The notes under the pieces: generated by a model
The model's database searches: none
The model's input: the letters and a program-made list of their open reading frames with translations, nothing else
Told to the model about the DNA's origin: nothing
Translations under genes and position numbers: made by a program
Part shown: in pieces, positions 14,090 to 21,986 of the stretch
How the letters are laid out: each line of letters starts with the position of its first letter
How positions within the stretch are numbered: the stretch's first letter is position 1
Source: an uncultured Clostridia bacterium
Lineage (GTDB): Bacteria; Bacillota; Clostridia; Christensenellales; UBA1242
Direction: 5' to 3'
DNA length: 64,000 bases
Assembly: GCA_944362545.1 (NCBI GenBank)
Contig: CALVTJ010000004.1
Span: forward strand, 1-64,000

Positions 14090-14923
14090 ATGATACCTGT
14101 TGTTTACAGTGGCAACCGCAGAATCTTTGAAGGTCTGTGTCTGTCCGTTATGGCACTTGCAAGAGTGACAATGGAGCAGTTGAAAGTCCATGTTTTGACA
14201 ATGGATTTAAGTTATGAAAATCCAAACTTTCTGCCTTTTTCCGATGAACAAATTGCTCTGCTTGACAAGATTGTCAAACGCTCAAATCCAAAAAGCGAAG
14301 TTGTGAAAATTGATGTCACAAAAGAATATGTCGACAATTTGAGCAAGGGTAAAAACCATAAAAATGGCTACACTCCTTATGCCACCCTGCGTCTTTTGTT
14401 GGACCTTTTGCCAAACATGCCAGAGCGGATGATTTACATGGACATCGACACAATGTGTGTGTCCGATATCAAGCAACTTGCAGATGTCAACATAGATGAT
14501 TTCGACTTTGGAGCAACAAAGGACTATATGGGCAGATTTTGGATAAACAGACACTATTGCAATTCCGGTGTGATGATCATGAACATGACAAAAATCAAAG
14601 AGGATAAACTCTTTGAAAAATGCCGTGCCAAAGTCAATCGCACAAAAATGGTTATGCCAGACCAAACCGCACTAAACAAATATGGCAAGAAAAAATATCT
14701 GCCATTCATCTTCAACGAACAGCGAAAAATCAAAGAAAACACTGTGGTCAAGCATTTTTGCAAAGGTATATTGTTCTTTTTGCCATTTGGATTTTATATC
14801 TACAACATTAAGCAGTGGCAAAGAGACAAGGTTCACAAATGGCTTCATATTACTCGCTTTGATGACCTATATGCACAGATTGATGTGTTTAAAAAAAACT
14901 ATCCAATCTGTTTTCAAAAATAA
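14090..14923 (+). CDS. Family 8 glycosyltransferase
   Basis: This 277-aa protein matches LgtC-like GT8 enzymes: IPVVYSGNRRIFEGL at the N terminus, YATLRLLLDLLP, RMIYMDIDTMCVSDI (DxD metal site), YCNSGVMIMNM and PDQTALN. The late conserved HFCKG is the HxxGxxKPW equivalent in shortened form. It probably acts on surface polysaccharide. The start at 14090 is chosen because GAAGGGG precedes it; an upstream ATG at 14045 lies within the promoter. Confidence 0.88.
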   Translation: MIPVVYSGNRRIFEGLCLSVMALARVTMEQLKVHVLTMDLSYENPNFLPFSDEQIALLDKIVKRSNPKSEVVKIDVTKEYVDNLSKGKNHKNGYTPYATLRLLLDLLPNMPERMIYMDIDTMCVSDIKQLADVNIDDFDFGATKDYMGRFWINRHYCNSGVMIMNMTKIKEDKLFEKCRAKVNRTKMVMPDQTALNKYGKKKYLPFIFNEQRKIKENTVVKHFCKGILFFLPFGFYIYNIKQWQRDKVHKWLHITRFDDLYAQIDVFKKNYPICFQK

Positions 14924-14935
14924 TTTTTATAAACA

Positions 14936-14968
14936 AAAAAAGAATAGGGTATCCGCCTATTCTTTTTC
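14936..14968. terminator. Bidirectional terminator between glycosyltransferase and perR
   Basis: AGAATAGG (14941-14948)/CCTATTCT (14956-14963), flanked by A and T runs; it overlaps the end of the PerR reading frame. Confidence 0.85.
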
Positions 14969-15352
14969 TTTGTCATTTAAAATCTTTGCACAATCCTTGC
15001 AAATTCCATGCAAAACAATGTCCTGCTTTGATATTTGAAAATCTTTTATCAAATTGGACAAATGTTTGTCATTGTCAAGTTCTCTATCAAAAATACGATT
15101 GCAACAATTACAAACCAAATGTATATGGTCTTCTCTTATCAAATCAAAATGTGCAACATTATCCTTTGTCACTATCTTGCATACTTTGCCTTCTTTGACA
15201 AGGTTGTTCAAAATTCTGTAAATGCTAACTTCTCCAATCTTTATGCCATGTTGTTGTGCATCATGAAAAATCTGCAAAGCGGTGGGATGGTCAAACCTTT
15301 GTTTGAGATTTTCAAGAACAAATTCTTTTTGTCTTGTTTGTCTTGTAAACAT
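14957..15352 (-). CDS. perR: Fur-family regulator, PerR-like
   Basis: The 131-aa protein has the winged-helix N terminus (RQKEFVLENL, HPTALQIFHDA, SIYRILNNLVKEG) and the dimerisation/metal half with AHFDLIREDHIHLVC. Two CxxC pairs (CNCC and CKDC) bind structural zinc. PerR uses Fe or Mn and loses DNA binding when peroxide oxidises its histidines. Its ATG overlaps the peroxiredoxin stop by one base. The gene context and a perfect operator upstream of the operon support PerR over Fur. Confidence 0.85.
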   Translation of the reverse strand: MFTRQTRQKEFVLENLKQRFDHPTALQIFHDAQQHGIKIGEVSIYRILNNLVKEGKVCKIVTKDNVAHFDLIREDHIHLVCNCCNRIFDRELDNDKHLSNLIKDFQISKQDIVLHGICKDCAKILNDKEKE

Positions 15353-16053
15353 TATTTTGTCTTCTTTTGACCTTTTTTCTCGCGCCTAAAGCACATAAAC
15401 CAATCAAGACAATATTGGTCTTCGGTTTGATTTTCCACTCTTTCTTTTGCCGTTCCACATGAGCCTGCTGTTGGCACAATCACATCATCGCCTGGTCTCC
15501 AATCTGCTGGTGTGGCAATGTTGTCCTTGTCCGCTTTTTGCAATGCAAGAATAATGCGTTTGATTTCATCAAAATTGCGCCCTGTAGAAATTGGATAATA
15601 GAGAATTGTTCTAATTATTCCCTTCGGATCAATGATAAACACCGCTCTGACAGCCTGTGTGTTTGAAGAATTTGGTTGAATCATGCCATATTTATTTGCC
15701 ACTTCCATTCTTATATCTTCAATCAGTGGGAATTTGACTTCTACGTGTTTTTTGCCATTCCATTCAAGTTCTTGAATCTTTCTAAGCCATGCAATATGCG
15801 AATAGATTGAGTCAACTGAAAGCCCAACAAGTTCGGTGTTGATTGCTTTAAACTCCTCCATCATAGAACCAAATGTCATAAATTCAGTTGTGCAAACTGG
15901 TGTAAAGTCCGCAGGATGAGAGAATAAAATCACCCATTTCCCCTTGTAATCTGCAGGAAAGTTTATCTCTCCCTGTGTGGTGTTTGCCACAAAACTTGGT
16001 GCTTCATCTCCAATCAGTGGCATTCTTCTATATTCTGTGCTTGTGTTTTCCAT
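15352..16053 (-). CDS. Peroxiredoxin (AhpC/TSA family, Prx6-like)
   Basis: This enzyme reduces hydrogen and organic peroxides. The 233-aa protein has PADFTPVCTTEF with peroxidatic Cys54, the conserved downstream Arg region (AVRAVFIIDPKGIIR) and a long C-terminal domain (ATPADWRPGDDVIVP) as in Prx6/archaeal-type proteins. Cysteines in CGTAKERV and YCLDWFMC could resolve the disulfide. AAGGAG precedes the ATG. It is first in a two-gene operon with perR and is preceded by a PerR-type box. Confidence 0.93.
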   Translation of the reverse strand: MENTSTEYRRMPLIGDEAPSFVANTTQGEINFPADYKGKWVILFSHPADFTPVCTTEFMTFGSMMEEFKAINTELVGLSVDSIYSHIAWLRKIQELEWNGKKHVEVKFPLIEDIRMEVANKYGMIQPNSSNTQAVRAVFIIDPKGIIRTILYYPISTGRNFDEIKRIILALQKADKDNIATPADWRPGDDVIVPTAGSCGTAKERVENQTEDQYCLDWFMCFRREKKGQKKTK

Positions 16054-16082
16054 ATTTATCTCCTTTTATGAAAAATGTTTTC

Positions 16083-16105
16083 TTAATGAAAATCATTTTC
16101 AATAA
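16083..16105. promoter_or_regulatory. PerR/Fur-type operator
   Basis: TGAAAAT-C-ATTTTCA (16087-16101) is a perfect 15-bp palindrome, extended by TTA/TAA outside one mismatch. It covers the predicted transcription start of the peroxiredoxin-perR operon. Confidence 0.75.
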
Positions 16106-16107
16106 GA

Positions 16108-16136
16108 GTATAACATATAAAAAAGAAAACTGCAAA
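16108..16136 (-). promoter_or_regulatory. Promoter of the peroxiredoxin-perR operon
   Basis: TTTGCA (16131-16136) and TATACT (16108-16113), spacer 17; the operator follows immediately. Confidence 0.65.
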
Positions 16137-16162
16137 CATTTTTCACAGTTTTCAAAAAATTT

Positions 16163-16366
16163 CTAATCAAATTGTCCAACATTAAATTCGGAAAGCAAAA
16201 TCTCATATTCTGCAAAGCGATGTTGTCTTATTGGAAAGATTGTTCCATTATCAAAATAAATTAGCATACATGGCGAAATTTTGTGATAACTTTCCACATA
16301 TTCAAAGCCAATCGCGTGGTTTTGTTTTATCAAATTTTTTATTTTGGCATGATAATTGAAATACAC
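16163..16366 (-). CDS. Small conserved protein of unknown function
   Basis: The 67-aa protein (YFNYHAKIKNLIKQNHAIG, then SPCMLIYFDNG and PIRQHRFAEYEILL) resembles a small family common in Clostridia that is sometimes labelled thermostable hemolysin delta-VPH; that label comes from memory and says little about function. It starts with GTG and no clear SD. It lies 15 bases after the membrane protein gene at 16382 and is probably cotranscribed. Confidence 0.55.
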   Translation of the reverse strand: MYFNYHAKIKNLIKQNHAIGFEYVESYHKISPCMLIYFDNGTIFPIRQHRFAEYEILLSEFNVGQFD

Positions 16367-16381
16367 ATGCTTATTATGCTA

Positions 16382-17059
16382 CTATTTTTGAGTTTTATTG
16401 TCCTTTGTTTTCGCAATATTTTGAGTTTGATTTTTATCAACATCAAAATTTTCTTTCAACTTTTTGCGTTCTTGCCATTCAAGAACGGTGGCAATTGCCC
16501 CACCAACAAGTCCTCCCACAAAGTCACAAACAATGTCAAGCATGGTGTCCATGACTGCCTCTCTTCCAACCAGTCCAGCAGTTATTTGAGCATTATTGCC
16601 AAGAAGTCCATCCGTGACAAATTCCCAAATCTCCCAAACGCCACCACACATCATTGAAACGGCAAATGTTAGGATAAAAATCCATACAAGTGAGATATCC
16701 TGTTTTTTGCTGTTTTTAAAGATATCATAAGCAATCAACGCAATCAGCACTCCACTTGCACAATGTATCACTTTGTCAAATGGTTGCCACAGCCCATAGA
16801 CCTGCCACAAACTGCCAACAATCATAGACAAAATCAAAAACACTTGATAACAAATGCTGATTGTCAAATCAAATTTCATCTTAAAAATTATATTCAAAAG
16901 ATATGGAAGCCAAGACAAAACCAAATATCCCGCCAAAAAAGCGTAAGAAAGCGCTCTCATCTCTCTTATGCCCTGAAAGTGAACAACAAGGCAGGCGATA
17001 AGGTTTGCGAGTGTCACTGCCGATGCCCCAATACCAATCCAAAAATTGACTTTTTTCAT
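16382..17059 (-). CDS. Integral membrane protein, DUF2238/YjdF-like
   Basis: The 225-aa protein has six hydrophobic helices. The conserved portion KVIHCASGVLIALIAYDIF, CGGVWEIWEFVTDGLLG and DTMLDIVCDFVGGLVGG resembles the DUF2238/YjdF family, with the paired acidic and histidine residues in membrane helices. Function is unknown. The C-terminal 30 residues are charged. AGGGG precedes the ATG. Confidence 0.7.
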   Translation of the reverse strand: MKKVNFWIGIGASAVTLANLIACLVVHFQGIREMRALSYAFLAGYLVLSWLPYLLNIIFKMKFDLTISICYQVFLILSMIVGSLWQVYGLWQPFDKVIHCASGVLIALIAYDIFKNSKKQDISLVWIFILTFAVSMMCGGVWEIWEFVTDGLLGNNAQITAGLVGREAVMDTMLDIVCDFVGGLVGGAIATVLEWQERKKLKENFDVDKNQTQNIAKTKDNKTQK

Positions 17060-17116
17060 AACCCCTACTTTTAATTTATGTAATTGATTGTATCACAATT
17101 CCAACCATTTTCAAAA

Positions 17117-17152
17117 CAAAAAAGGCACACACTCGTGCGCCCCTTTGTTTTT
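17117..17152 (-). terminator. Terminator after the four-helix membrane protein gene
   Basis: GGCGCAC/GTGTGCC core with flanking AAAGG/CCTTT and a T run on the minus strand. Confidence 0.7.
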
Positions 17153-17159
17153 TGCTTTG

Positions 17160-17663
17160 TTATTTCTTCGCAGATAAAAATGTTGTGACACCGGCACCAA
17201 GACCCAAGACTGCATTAACAATAATTGTAGCCCAAGTTGCAACACGCCCTGAAACTCTTCCTGTAACACCATCTGCCTCGCCATCACAATAAACACCCAA
17301 AGTTATGCAGTTTATAATTACCAACACAACAACAGCAAGAGCAGAAATCACAAGCCCAATTTTCACGAATTTTGCATATCCGCTACTCTTAACTACACCC
17401 AAGTCTGCAAGCAATTTCAAAATTGCAAACAAAGCCAAAAGTGCAGCAAAAATAACCAAAAGCAAAAGCACGATAGCAACACCAACATTTGCATTCTCTC
17501 CAAATGTTATAAGATCATAACCTGAATAAGAAGCAATTGTTTCACCAAGCAAAAGAACTGACATATGTGGAAGAGCAATAAACCCCAAAAGCACACCTGC
17601 CAATACCAATGTGATAAGATCCCATAATGCTTTCATATTCGACTTACTAGATTTTTTTGCCAT
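17160..17663 (-). CDS. Hypothetical four-helix membrane protein
   Basis: This 167-aa protein has hydrophobic segments at about 12-35, 58-85, 97-120 and 140-163, joined by short loops, and a basic N terminus (AKKSSKSNMK). No family is recognised. AGGAGGGG precedes the ATG, a strong SD. It stands alone between terminators, next to spoIVA; no functional link is visible. Confidence 0.6.
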   Translation of the reverse strand: MAKKSSKSNMKALWDLITLVLAGVLLGFIALPHMSVLLLGETIASYSGYDLITFGENANVGVAIVLLLLVIFAALLALFAILKLLADLGVVKSSGYAKFVKIGLVISALAVVVLVIINCITLGVYCDGEADGVTGRVSGRVATWATIIVNAVLGLGAGVTTFLSAKK

Positions 17664-17743
17664 TTTCCCCTCCTTTTTTCTTATTTTTATTTTACTACAA
17701 AAAAGTTGTCAAGTCAAACAAACTCAACAACTTTCAAATTATT

Positions 17744-19225
17744 TTAAAGCAAAATGCAAAGCACTCCACCCTTACCTTCGTTTATGATTCGGCAAAGTGT
17801 CTTTTTCATCTTGCGTTGTGCATCTGCCGGCATCATGACTATCTTTGCGCTGATGTTGTCATCCACAAGTGAGTAAAGACTCTTGCCAAGCAAATTTGTC
17901 TCCCAAATGCTCTCTGGTTCATTTTCAAACTTCTCTGTCAAATAGTTTACCAAATCTTGACTCTGTGTTTCTGTTCCAACAAGTGGTGTCACTTCTGTTT
18001 CAACATCCACCCTGATGATATGCAAACTTGGTGCGCTCGCCTTGATTTTGACACCAAACTTGTTTCCTTGTTTGACAACTTCTGGCTGACTGAGAGTGTA
18101 TTCATCCTTGCTTGGCACCACAATGCCATAACCGGTCTGTTCCACTTGGTCAAGAGCATCTTTGAGTTTATCATATTCCACCTTTGCCACCGCTAAGTTT
18201 TTGATATAAGAAACGAGTTCAAAATCATCATTGATGGCAAAACCGCACTCATCCGAAAGTACCTTGTAGAAAAGGTTGTCTTTTGGGATGACATTGAATT
18301 TGATTATACCTTCGCCCATTTCAATGTTTGAAAAGGTGATTGGGTCAAAACTTTCGCTTTCTGTGAAAACGACAGTATCTTTTTTTGCATCTCCAACCTT
18401 TTTAACATTCTGTGCAAACTTTTTCACTTCGCCGACAATCTCTTTGATGATTGGATTGGAAAATGCCAACGCTTGCAACCACTTTGGCATGCTGACCTTA
18501 ATGCTCTTGACAGGAAATTCCATAAGCACTTTTTCAAAGATTTTGTCAACATCCTGCTCTTTCATTTCCAAAACATTCATCGCCACAATCTGCGCCTGAT
18601 ATTTTTCACTCAAACTCTGCGCCAGTTTTTTGCTCTCTGCGCTGTTTGGATTTTTGCAGTTAAGAACAATGACAAATGGCTTTCCACACTCTTTCATCTC
18701 GCTGACAACTCTCTCTTCTGCTCCAACATAATTTGCTCTTTCAATGTCAGTCACAGAGCCATCTGTTGTCACCACAATGCCGATTGTGGAATGGTCTTCA
18801 ATCACTTTTTTTGTGCCAAGTTCTGCCGCCGTTTCAAATGGCATTTCTTCATCCGACCATGGAGTCTTGACAAGGCGTGGTTTGTCGTTTTCAGTTGTTC
18901 CCATTGCTCCGCTTACCAAATAGCCCACACAATCAATCATCCTGACCTTCAAATTGATTTTGTTGTCCGCAACAGAAATTTTTACCGCTTCGTTTGGCAC
19001 AAATTTTGGTTGTGTTGTCATAACTGTTTTGCCATCTGCGCTCTGTGGAAGTTCATCAATTGCTCTTTCGCGTTCGTTTTTGCCCTCTATGTTTGGAATG
19101 ACAAGTTTTTTCATAAATTCCGCAATGAAGGTTGATTTCCCAACTCTTACGGGTCCAACCACTCCAACATATATATCCCCATTTGTGCGGGTTTGAATAT
19201 CTTCATAAATTTGATACTTTTCCAT
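17744..19225 (-). CDS. spoIVA: Stage IV sporulation protein A (coat morphogenetic ATPase)
   Basis: SpoIVA polymerises on the forespore surface using ATP and is the base layer of the spore coat. The 493-aa length is standard. The N-terminal domain has the Walker A GPVRVGKST (residues about 24-32), followed by FIAEFMKKLVIPNI and MTTQPKFVPNEAV, both highly characteristic. The C terminus ends in the hydrophobic GGVLCILL needed for anchoring. GGAGG precedes the ATG. It lies downstream of der, as in Bacillus, where expression is driven by sigma-E. Confidence 0.97.
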   Translation of the reverse strand: MEKYQIYEDIQTRTNGDIYVGVVGPVRVGKSTFIAEFMKKLVIPNIEGKNERERAIDELPQSADGKTVMTTQPKFVPNEAVKISVADNKINLKVRMIDCVGYLVSGAMGTTENDKPRLVKTPWSDEEMPFETAAELGTKKVIEDHSTIGIVVTTDGSVTDIERANYVGAEERVVSEMKECGKPFVIVLNCKNPNSAESKKLAQSLSEKYQAQIVAMNVLEMKEQDVDKIFEKVLMEFPVKSIKVSMPKWLQALAFSNPIIKEIVGEVKKFAQNVKKVGDAKKDTVVFTESESFDPITFSNIEMGEGIIKFNVIPKDNLFYKVLSDECGFAINDDFELVSYIKNLAVAKVEYDKLKDALDQVEQTGYGIVVPSKDEYTLSQPEVVKQGNKFGVKIKASAPSLHIIRVDVETEVTPLVGTETQSQDLVNYLTEKFENEPESIWETNLLGKSLYSLVDDNISAKIVMMPADAQRKMKKTLCRIINEGKGGVLCILL

Positions 19226-19353
19226 TTAAAAACCTCCAAGTTATCATAATTTATGAACGGAAAAAATCGGTTAGAACAAAAACGCATATCTTCTTTTCAA
19301 ATTTGTTAAAACAAACAAAAAGCAGGTCTAAGGCTCATAGCCTTTAATAGTAA

Positions 19354-19390
19354 AAAAAATAGTGAGAACATAATTTCATCACTATTTTTT
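19354..19390 (-). terminator. Terminator of the der-plsY-yjbR operon
   Basis: AAAAAATAGTGA/TCACTATTTTTT with an internal loop and T run on the minus strand. The 19226-19353 interval holds no gene and should contain the spoIVA promoter; no convincing sigma-E box was seen. Confidence 0.85.
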
Positions 19391-19412
19391 GTCTTAGTTT
19401 GAAAATATATGA

Positions 19413-19784
19413 TTAACGCCTGCCAACTTTTCCCTTTTTAGTCAAATCAAAACTCATCTCCACAAGTGGAACGACATCTTTGAGTGAAACTTCTTCCAAA
19501 ATTACCGAAACCCAATGAACTTTGTTCATATGATAACTCTCATAAACACCTTTGTTTTTCAAAAGTGCCTGTCTTATCATCGGATCACACTTGACATTTA
19601 GTACATCGACCAATCTTTTCTCTATGCCAATCAGTTTTTCTTTTGAAACTTTCATGATGAGTGCAAACCACTTTTTGTTGTCTTTATGCCTTAACACCAT
19701 GCTATCAAAATCGTTGTCAAAGGGTTTGTCAGGAAGCACTCCAAATTCTTCTTTCACAAATTGCAAAAGTTGTTCTCTTGTCAT
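19413..19784 (-). CDS. MmcQ/YjbR-family protein
   Basis: A 123-aa protein of the CyaY-like fold family: VLPDKPFDNDFDSMVLRHKDNKKWFALIM, KCDPMIRQAL and YHMNKVHWVSVIL are the typical blocks. Its biochemical role is not settled; members may bind DNA. Its start overlaps the plsY stop by four bases, so it is the last gene of the der-plsY operon. Confidence 0.85.
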   Translation of the reverse strand: MTREQLLQFVKEEFGVLPDKPFDNDFDSMVLRHKDNKKWFALIMKVSKEKLIGIEKRLVDVLNVKCDPMIRQALLKNKGVYESYHMNKVHWVSVILEEVSLKDVVPLVEMSFDLTKKGKVGRR

Positions 19785-20575
19785 TTTTCCTCTCTTTTGT
19801 CTGTCTTGTCCGTTTCATCTTGCTGTGTCTGTGTTTTATCATCAACGACAATCTCTTTTTCTTCCACGCCGTTTTCATCCAAAACTTCAACATCTTCTTG
19901 ACCTTCAAGTTTTTTGCCCTTGCGTTTGAAAACCTTGTCTTTGAAGTGAACCTTATTCTCTTTGCCGGTAGCAAGGCGCACAATGTTCCCCCTGTGCAAG
20001 ATGACAATCAGTGCAAAATTCAGCCACAGAATGCAGAGCACTGCAATGTAGAGAATGATATGTTCAATTGCAAACAGACAGGTTGAATATATTGTCATTG
20101 TCAAGATGAATGTGAGAGAAATGACAAATGGATAATCAATGAAGAAAAACAGCAAAAAGCAAATCACAAACACGATGAGTGACACCCACCAAAGTTGTGG
20201 ATGAAAGACAAACATACCAAATGTGCAAGCCACACCTTTTCCACCTTTAAACTTGTAAAAGACCGGAAAGCAATGTCCCAAAATTCCGCCAAACGCCGAC
20301 AAAAAATATGCCAAATTTTCATAGCCTGGAAAGAACTCCCCAAAGATAAAATAGCACGCCAAAGCCGGCACGCCCGCCTTAATTGCTTCCATAATCAGCG
20401 TCAAAAATGCTTCACCGAAACCGCGTGTGCGAAGCATGTTCATTGTGCCAGGATTTTTGCTCCCAACTGTTGTGATGTCCTTTCTTGCAAATGCCCACGA
20501 AAAAATGCGAGCAAAATTGATGTTTCCAATCAAATAGCCCACTACAAGAGCAATCGCCAAATATAATATAACCAT
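19781..20575 (-). CDS. plsY: Glycerol-3-phosphate acyltransferase PlsY with acidic tail
   Basis: PlsY transfers an acyl group from acyl-phosphate to glycerol-3-phosphate, the first step of phospholipid synthesis, in the membrane. The first 200 residues have the expected helices and motifs: GSKNPGTMNMLR (a variant of the usual GSGNxGATN), GHCFPVFYKFKGGKGVA, and LNFALIVILHRGNIVRL. The protein is 264 aa because of an extra charged C-terminal tail of about 60 residues (VEVLDENGVEEKEIVVDD). It abuts der directly. Confidence 0.93.
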   Translation of the reverse strand: MVILYLAIALVVGYLIGNINFARIFSWAFARKDITTVGSKNPGTMNMLRTRGFGEAFLTLIMEAIKAGVPALACYFIFGEFFPGYENLAYFLSAFGGILGHCFPVFYKFKGGKGVACTFGMFVFHPQLWWVSLIVFVICFLLFFFIDYPFVISLTFILTMTIYSTCLFAIEHIILYIAVLCILWLNFALIVILHRGNIVRLATGKENKVHFKDKVFKRKGKKLEGQEDVEVLDENGVEEKEIVVDDKTQTQQDETDKTDKREEK

Positions 20576-21883
20576 CTATTCTTCCTCCTTTCCCTTAAAC
20601 ACCAACTCAATCGGCGTTCCAGAGAAGTCCACCTTTTCTCTCAATCTGTTTTCCAAATACCTTTCATACGAAAAGTTTATAAACTGCGGTTGTGTGCAGA
20701 AAAACACAAATTTTGGAGGATTTGTGCTTGGCTGTGTTGCAAACAAAATTTTGCACCGTTTCCCGTTTTTTGAAGGTGGTTCAAAATTCAAAATTGCATC
20801 GTGCAAAATGTCATTGAGCACACCGGTGGAAATTCGCCTTGAAGCATTTTCATAGACCGTGTCCACCATGGTCATAATCTCTGACAGTCCTTTGCCGGTC
20901 AGTGCCGACACAAACAACACCTTAAAATAGTCCATAAACGACAATTGGTCTTTCAAAATGTTTGTAAATTCTTCTTTTGTCATGGTCTTTTCATCCCATT
21001 TGTTTACCACAACAATGCTCGGTTTTTTCGCCTCATGCACAAAGCCTGCAATGCGCACATCCTGCTCGCTAACCTGTTTTGTAGCATCCAGCACAATCAG
21101 CACCACATCACTCATCTCTATTGCCGACATACTGCGTAAAACCGAATAGCCTTCCACCGACTGTTTTTCCACTGAACGCTGTCTGCGAAGACCCGCAGTG
21201 TCCACCAGAAAATAATCTTTTTTATTGCATCTAAACGGGATAGTCACCGAGTCGCGCGTGGTGCCTTCAATGTCACTCACCACCACTCTTTTTTTGCCTA
21301 GCAAGCGGTTTATGATGGAACTTTTGCCGACATTTGGTCTGCCAACAAGGGTGATTTTGATGCCATTTCCCTCTTCCACATCGCTATTTTCAGGAAAGTA
21401 TGACACCACTTTGTCCAAAACATCGCCAATGCCTTTGCCATGTGCACAAGAAATCGGCATAGGTTCTCCAAGTCCAAGTGCATAAAAATCATAGGTCGCC
21501 GAAATGTCAAATGTATCAAGTTTGTTGACCACAAGCACAACCGGCACTTTTTGCTTTCTCAAAAGTTTTGCCACATCTTCATCTGCCTGTGTGATGCCGG
21601 TTTTCCCATCCACCAAAAAAATGATAACGGTGGCATTTTCAATGGCAATCATAACTTGTTCATAAATCTCTTTTTGAAAAATGTCATCGCTTGCAAGTTC
21701 TACTCCGCCGGTGTCCACAACTGTGAAATCTTTTCCACACCAATTTGCGTCAGCATAAAGTCTGTCGCGAGTGACACCCGCAACATCATCGACAATGCTT
21801 ATTCTCCTTCCGCAAATCTTGTTGAAAAAGGTGGACTTTCCAACATTTGCCCTGCCCACAATGGCAACAATTGGTTTTATCAT
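20576..21883 (-). CDS. der: Ribosome-assembly GTPase Der (EngA)
   Basis: Der is an essential GTPase for 50S subunit maturation. The 435-aa protein has two tandem G domains: GRANVGKSTF with DTGG and NKLD in the first, GRPNVGKSSI with DTAG and NKWD in the second, then the KH-like C-terminal domain (PPKFVFFCTQPQFINFSYERYLENRLRE). No SD precedes the ATG; instead a -10 box ends 7 bases upstream, suggesting a leaderless mRNA. Confidence 0.97.
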   Translation of the reverse strand: MIKPIVAIVGRANVGKSTFFNKICGRRISIVDDVAGVTRDRLYADANWCGKDFTVVDTGGVELASDDIFQKEIYEQVMIAIENATVIIFLVDGKTGITQADEDVAKLLRKQKVPVVLVVNKLDTFDISATYDFYALGLGEPMPISCAHGKGIGDVLDKVVSYFPENSDVEEGNGIKITLVGRPNVGKSSIINRLLGKKRVVVSDIEGTTRDSVTIPFRCNKKDYFLVDTAGLRRQRSVEKQSVEGYSVLRSMSAIEMSDVVLIVLDATKQVSEQDVRIAGFVHEAKKPSIVVVNKWDEKTMTKEEFTNILKDQLSFMDYFKVLFVSALTGKGLSEIMTMVDTVYENASRRISTGVLNDILHDAILNFEPPSKNGKRCKILFATQPSTNPPKFVFFCTQPQFINFSYERYLENRLREKVDFSGTPIELVFKGKEEE

Positions 21884-21890
21884 ATATCAA

Positions 21891-21919
21891 AATATATCAC
21901 AAATTAAAAATATAATCAA
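21891..21919 (-). promoter_or_regulatory. Promoter of der, apparently leaderless
   Basis: TTGATT (21914-21919) and TATATT (21891-21896), spacer 17, with 7 bases between the -10 box and the ATG. Confidence 0.65.
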
Positions 21920-21986
21920 TCAAAACAATTTATTTTCAAAAGAGTTTTTCTCCAAGGCATGTTTGCAAGTCCAACAAATGCTCAAT

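Noticed and set aside
18473..19135. Long plus-strand frame opposite spoIVA, and similar frames opposite murE and murA
   Set aside because: Cys/His/Phe-rich translations, no SD, fully covered by strongly conserved genes on the other strand.
19226..19353. Sigma-E promoter for spoIVA
   Set aside because: A CATAAATT box is present but the -35 match at the right spacing is poor; not strong enough to list.
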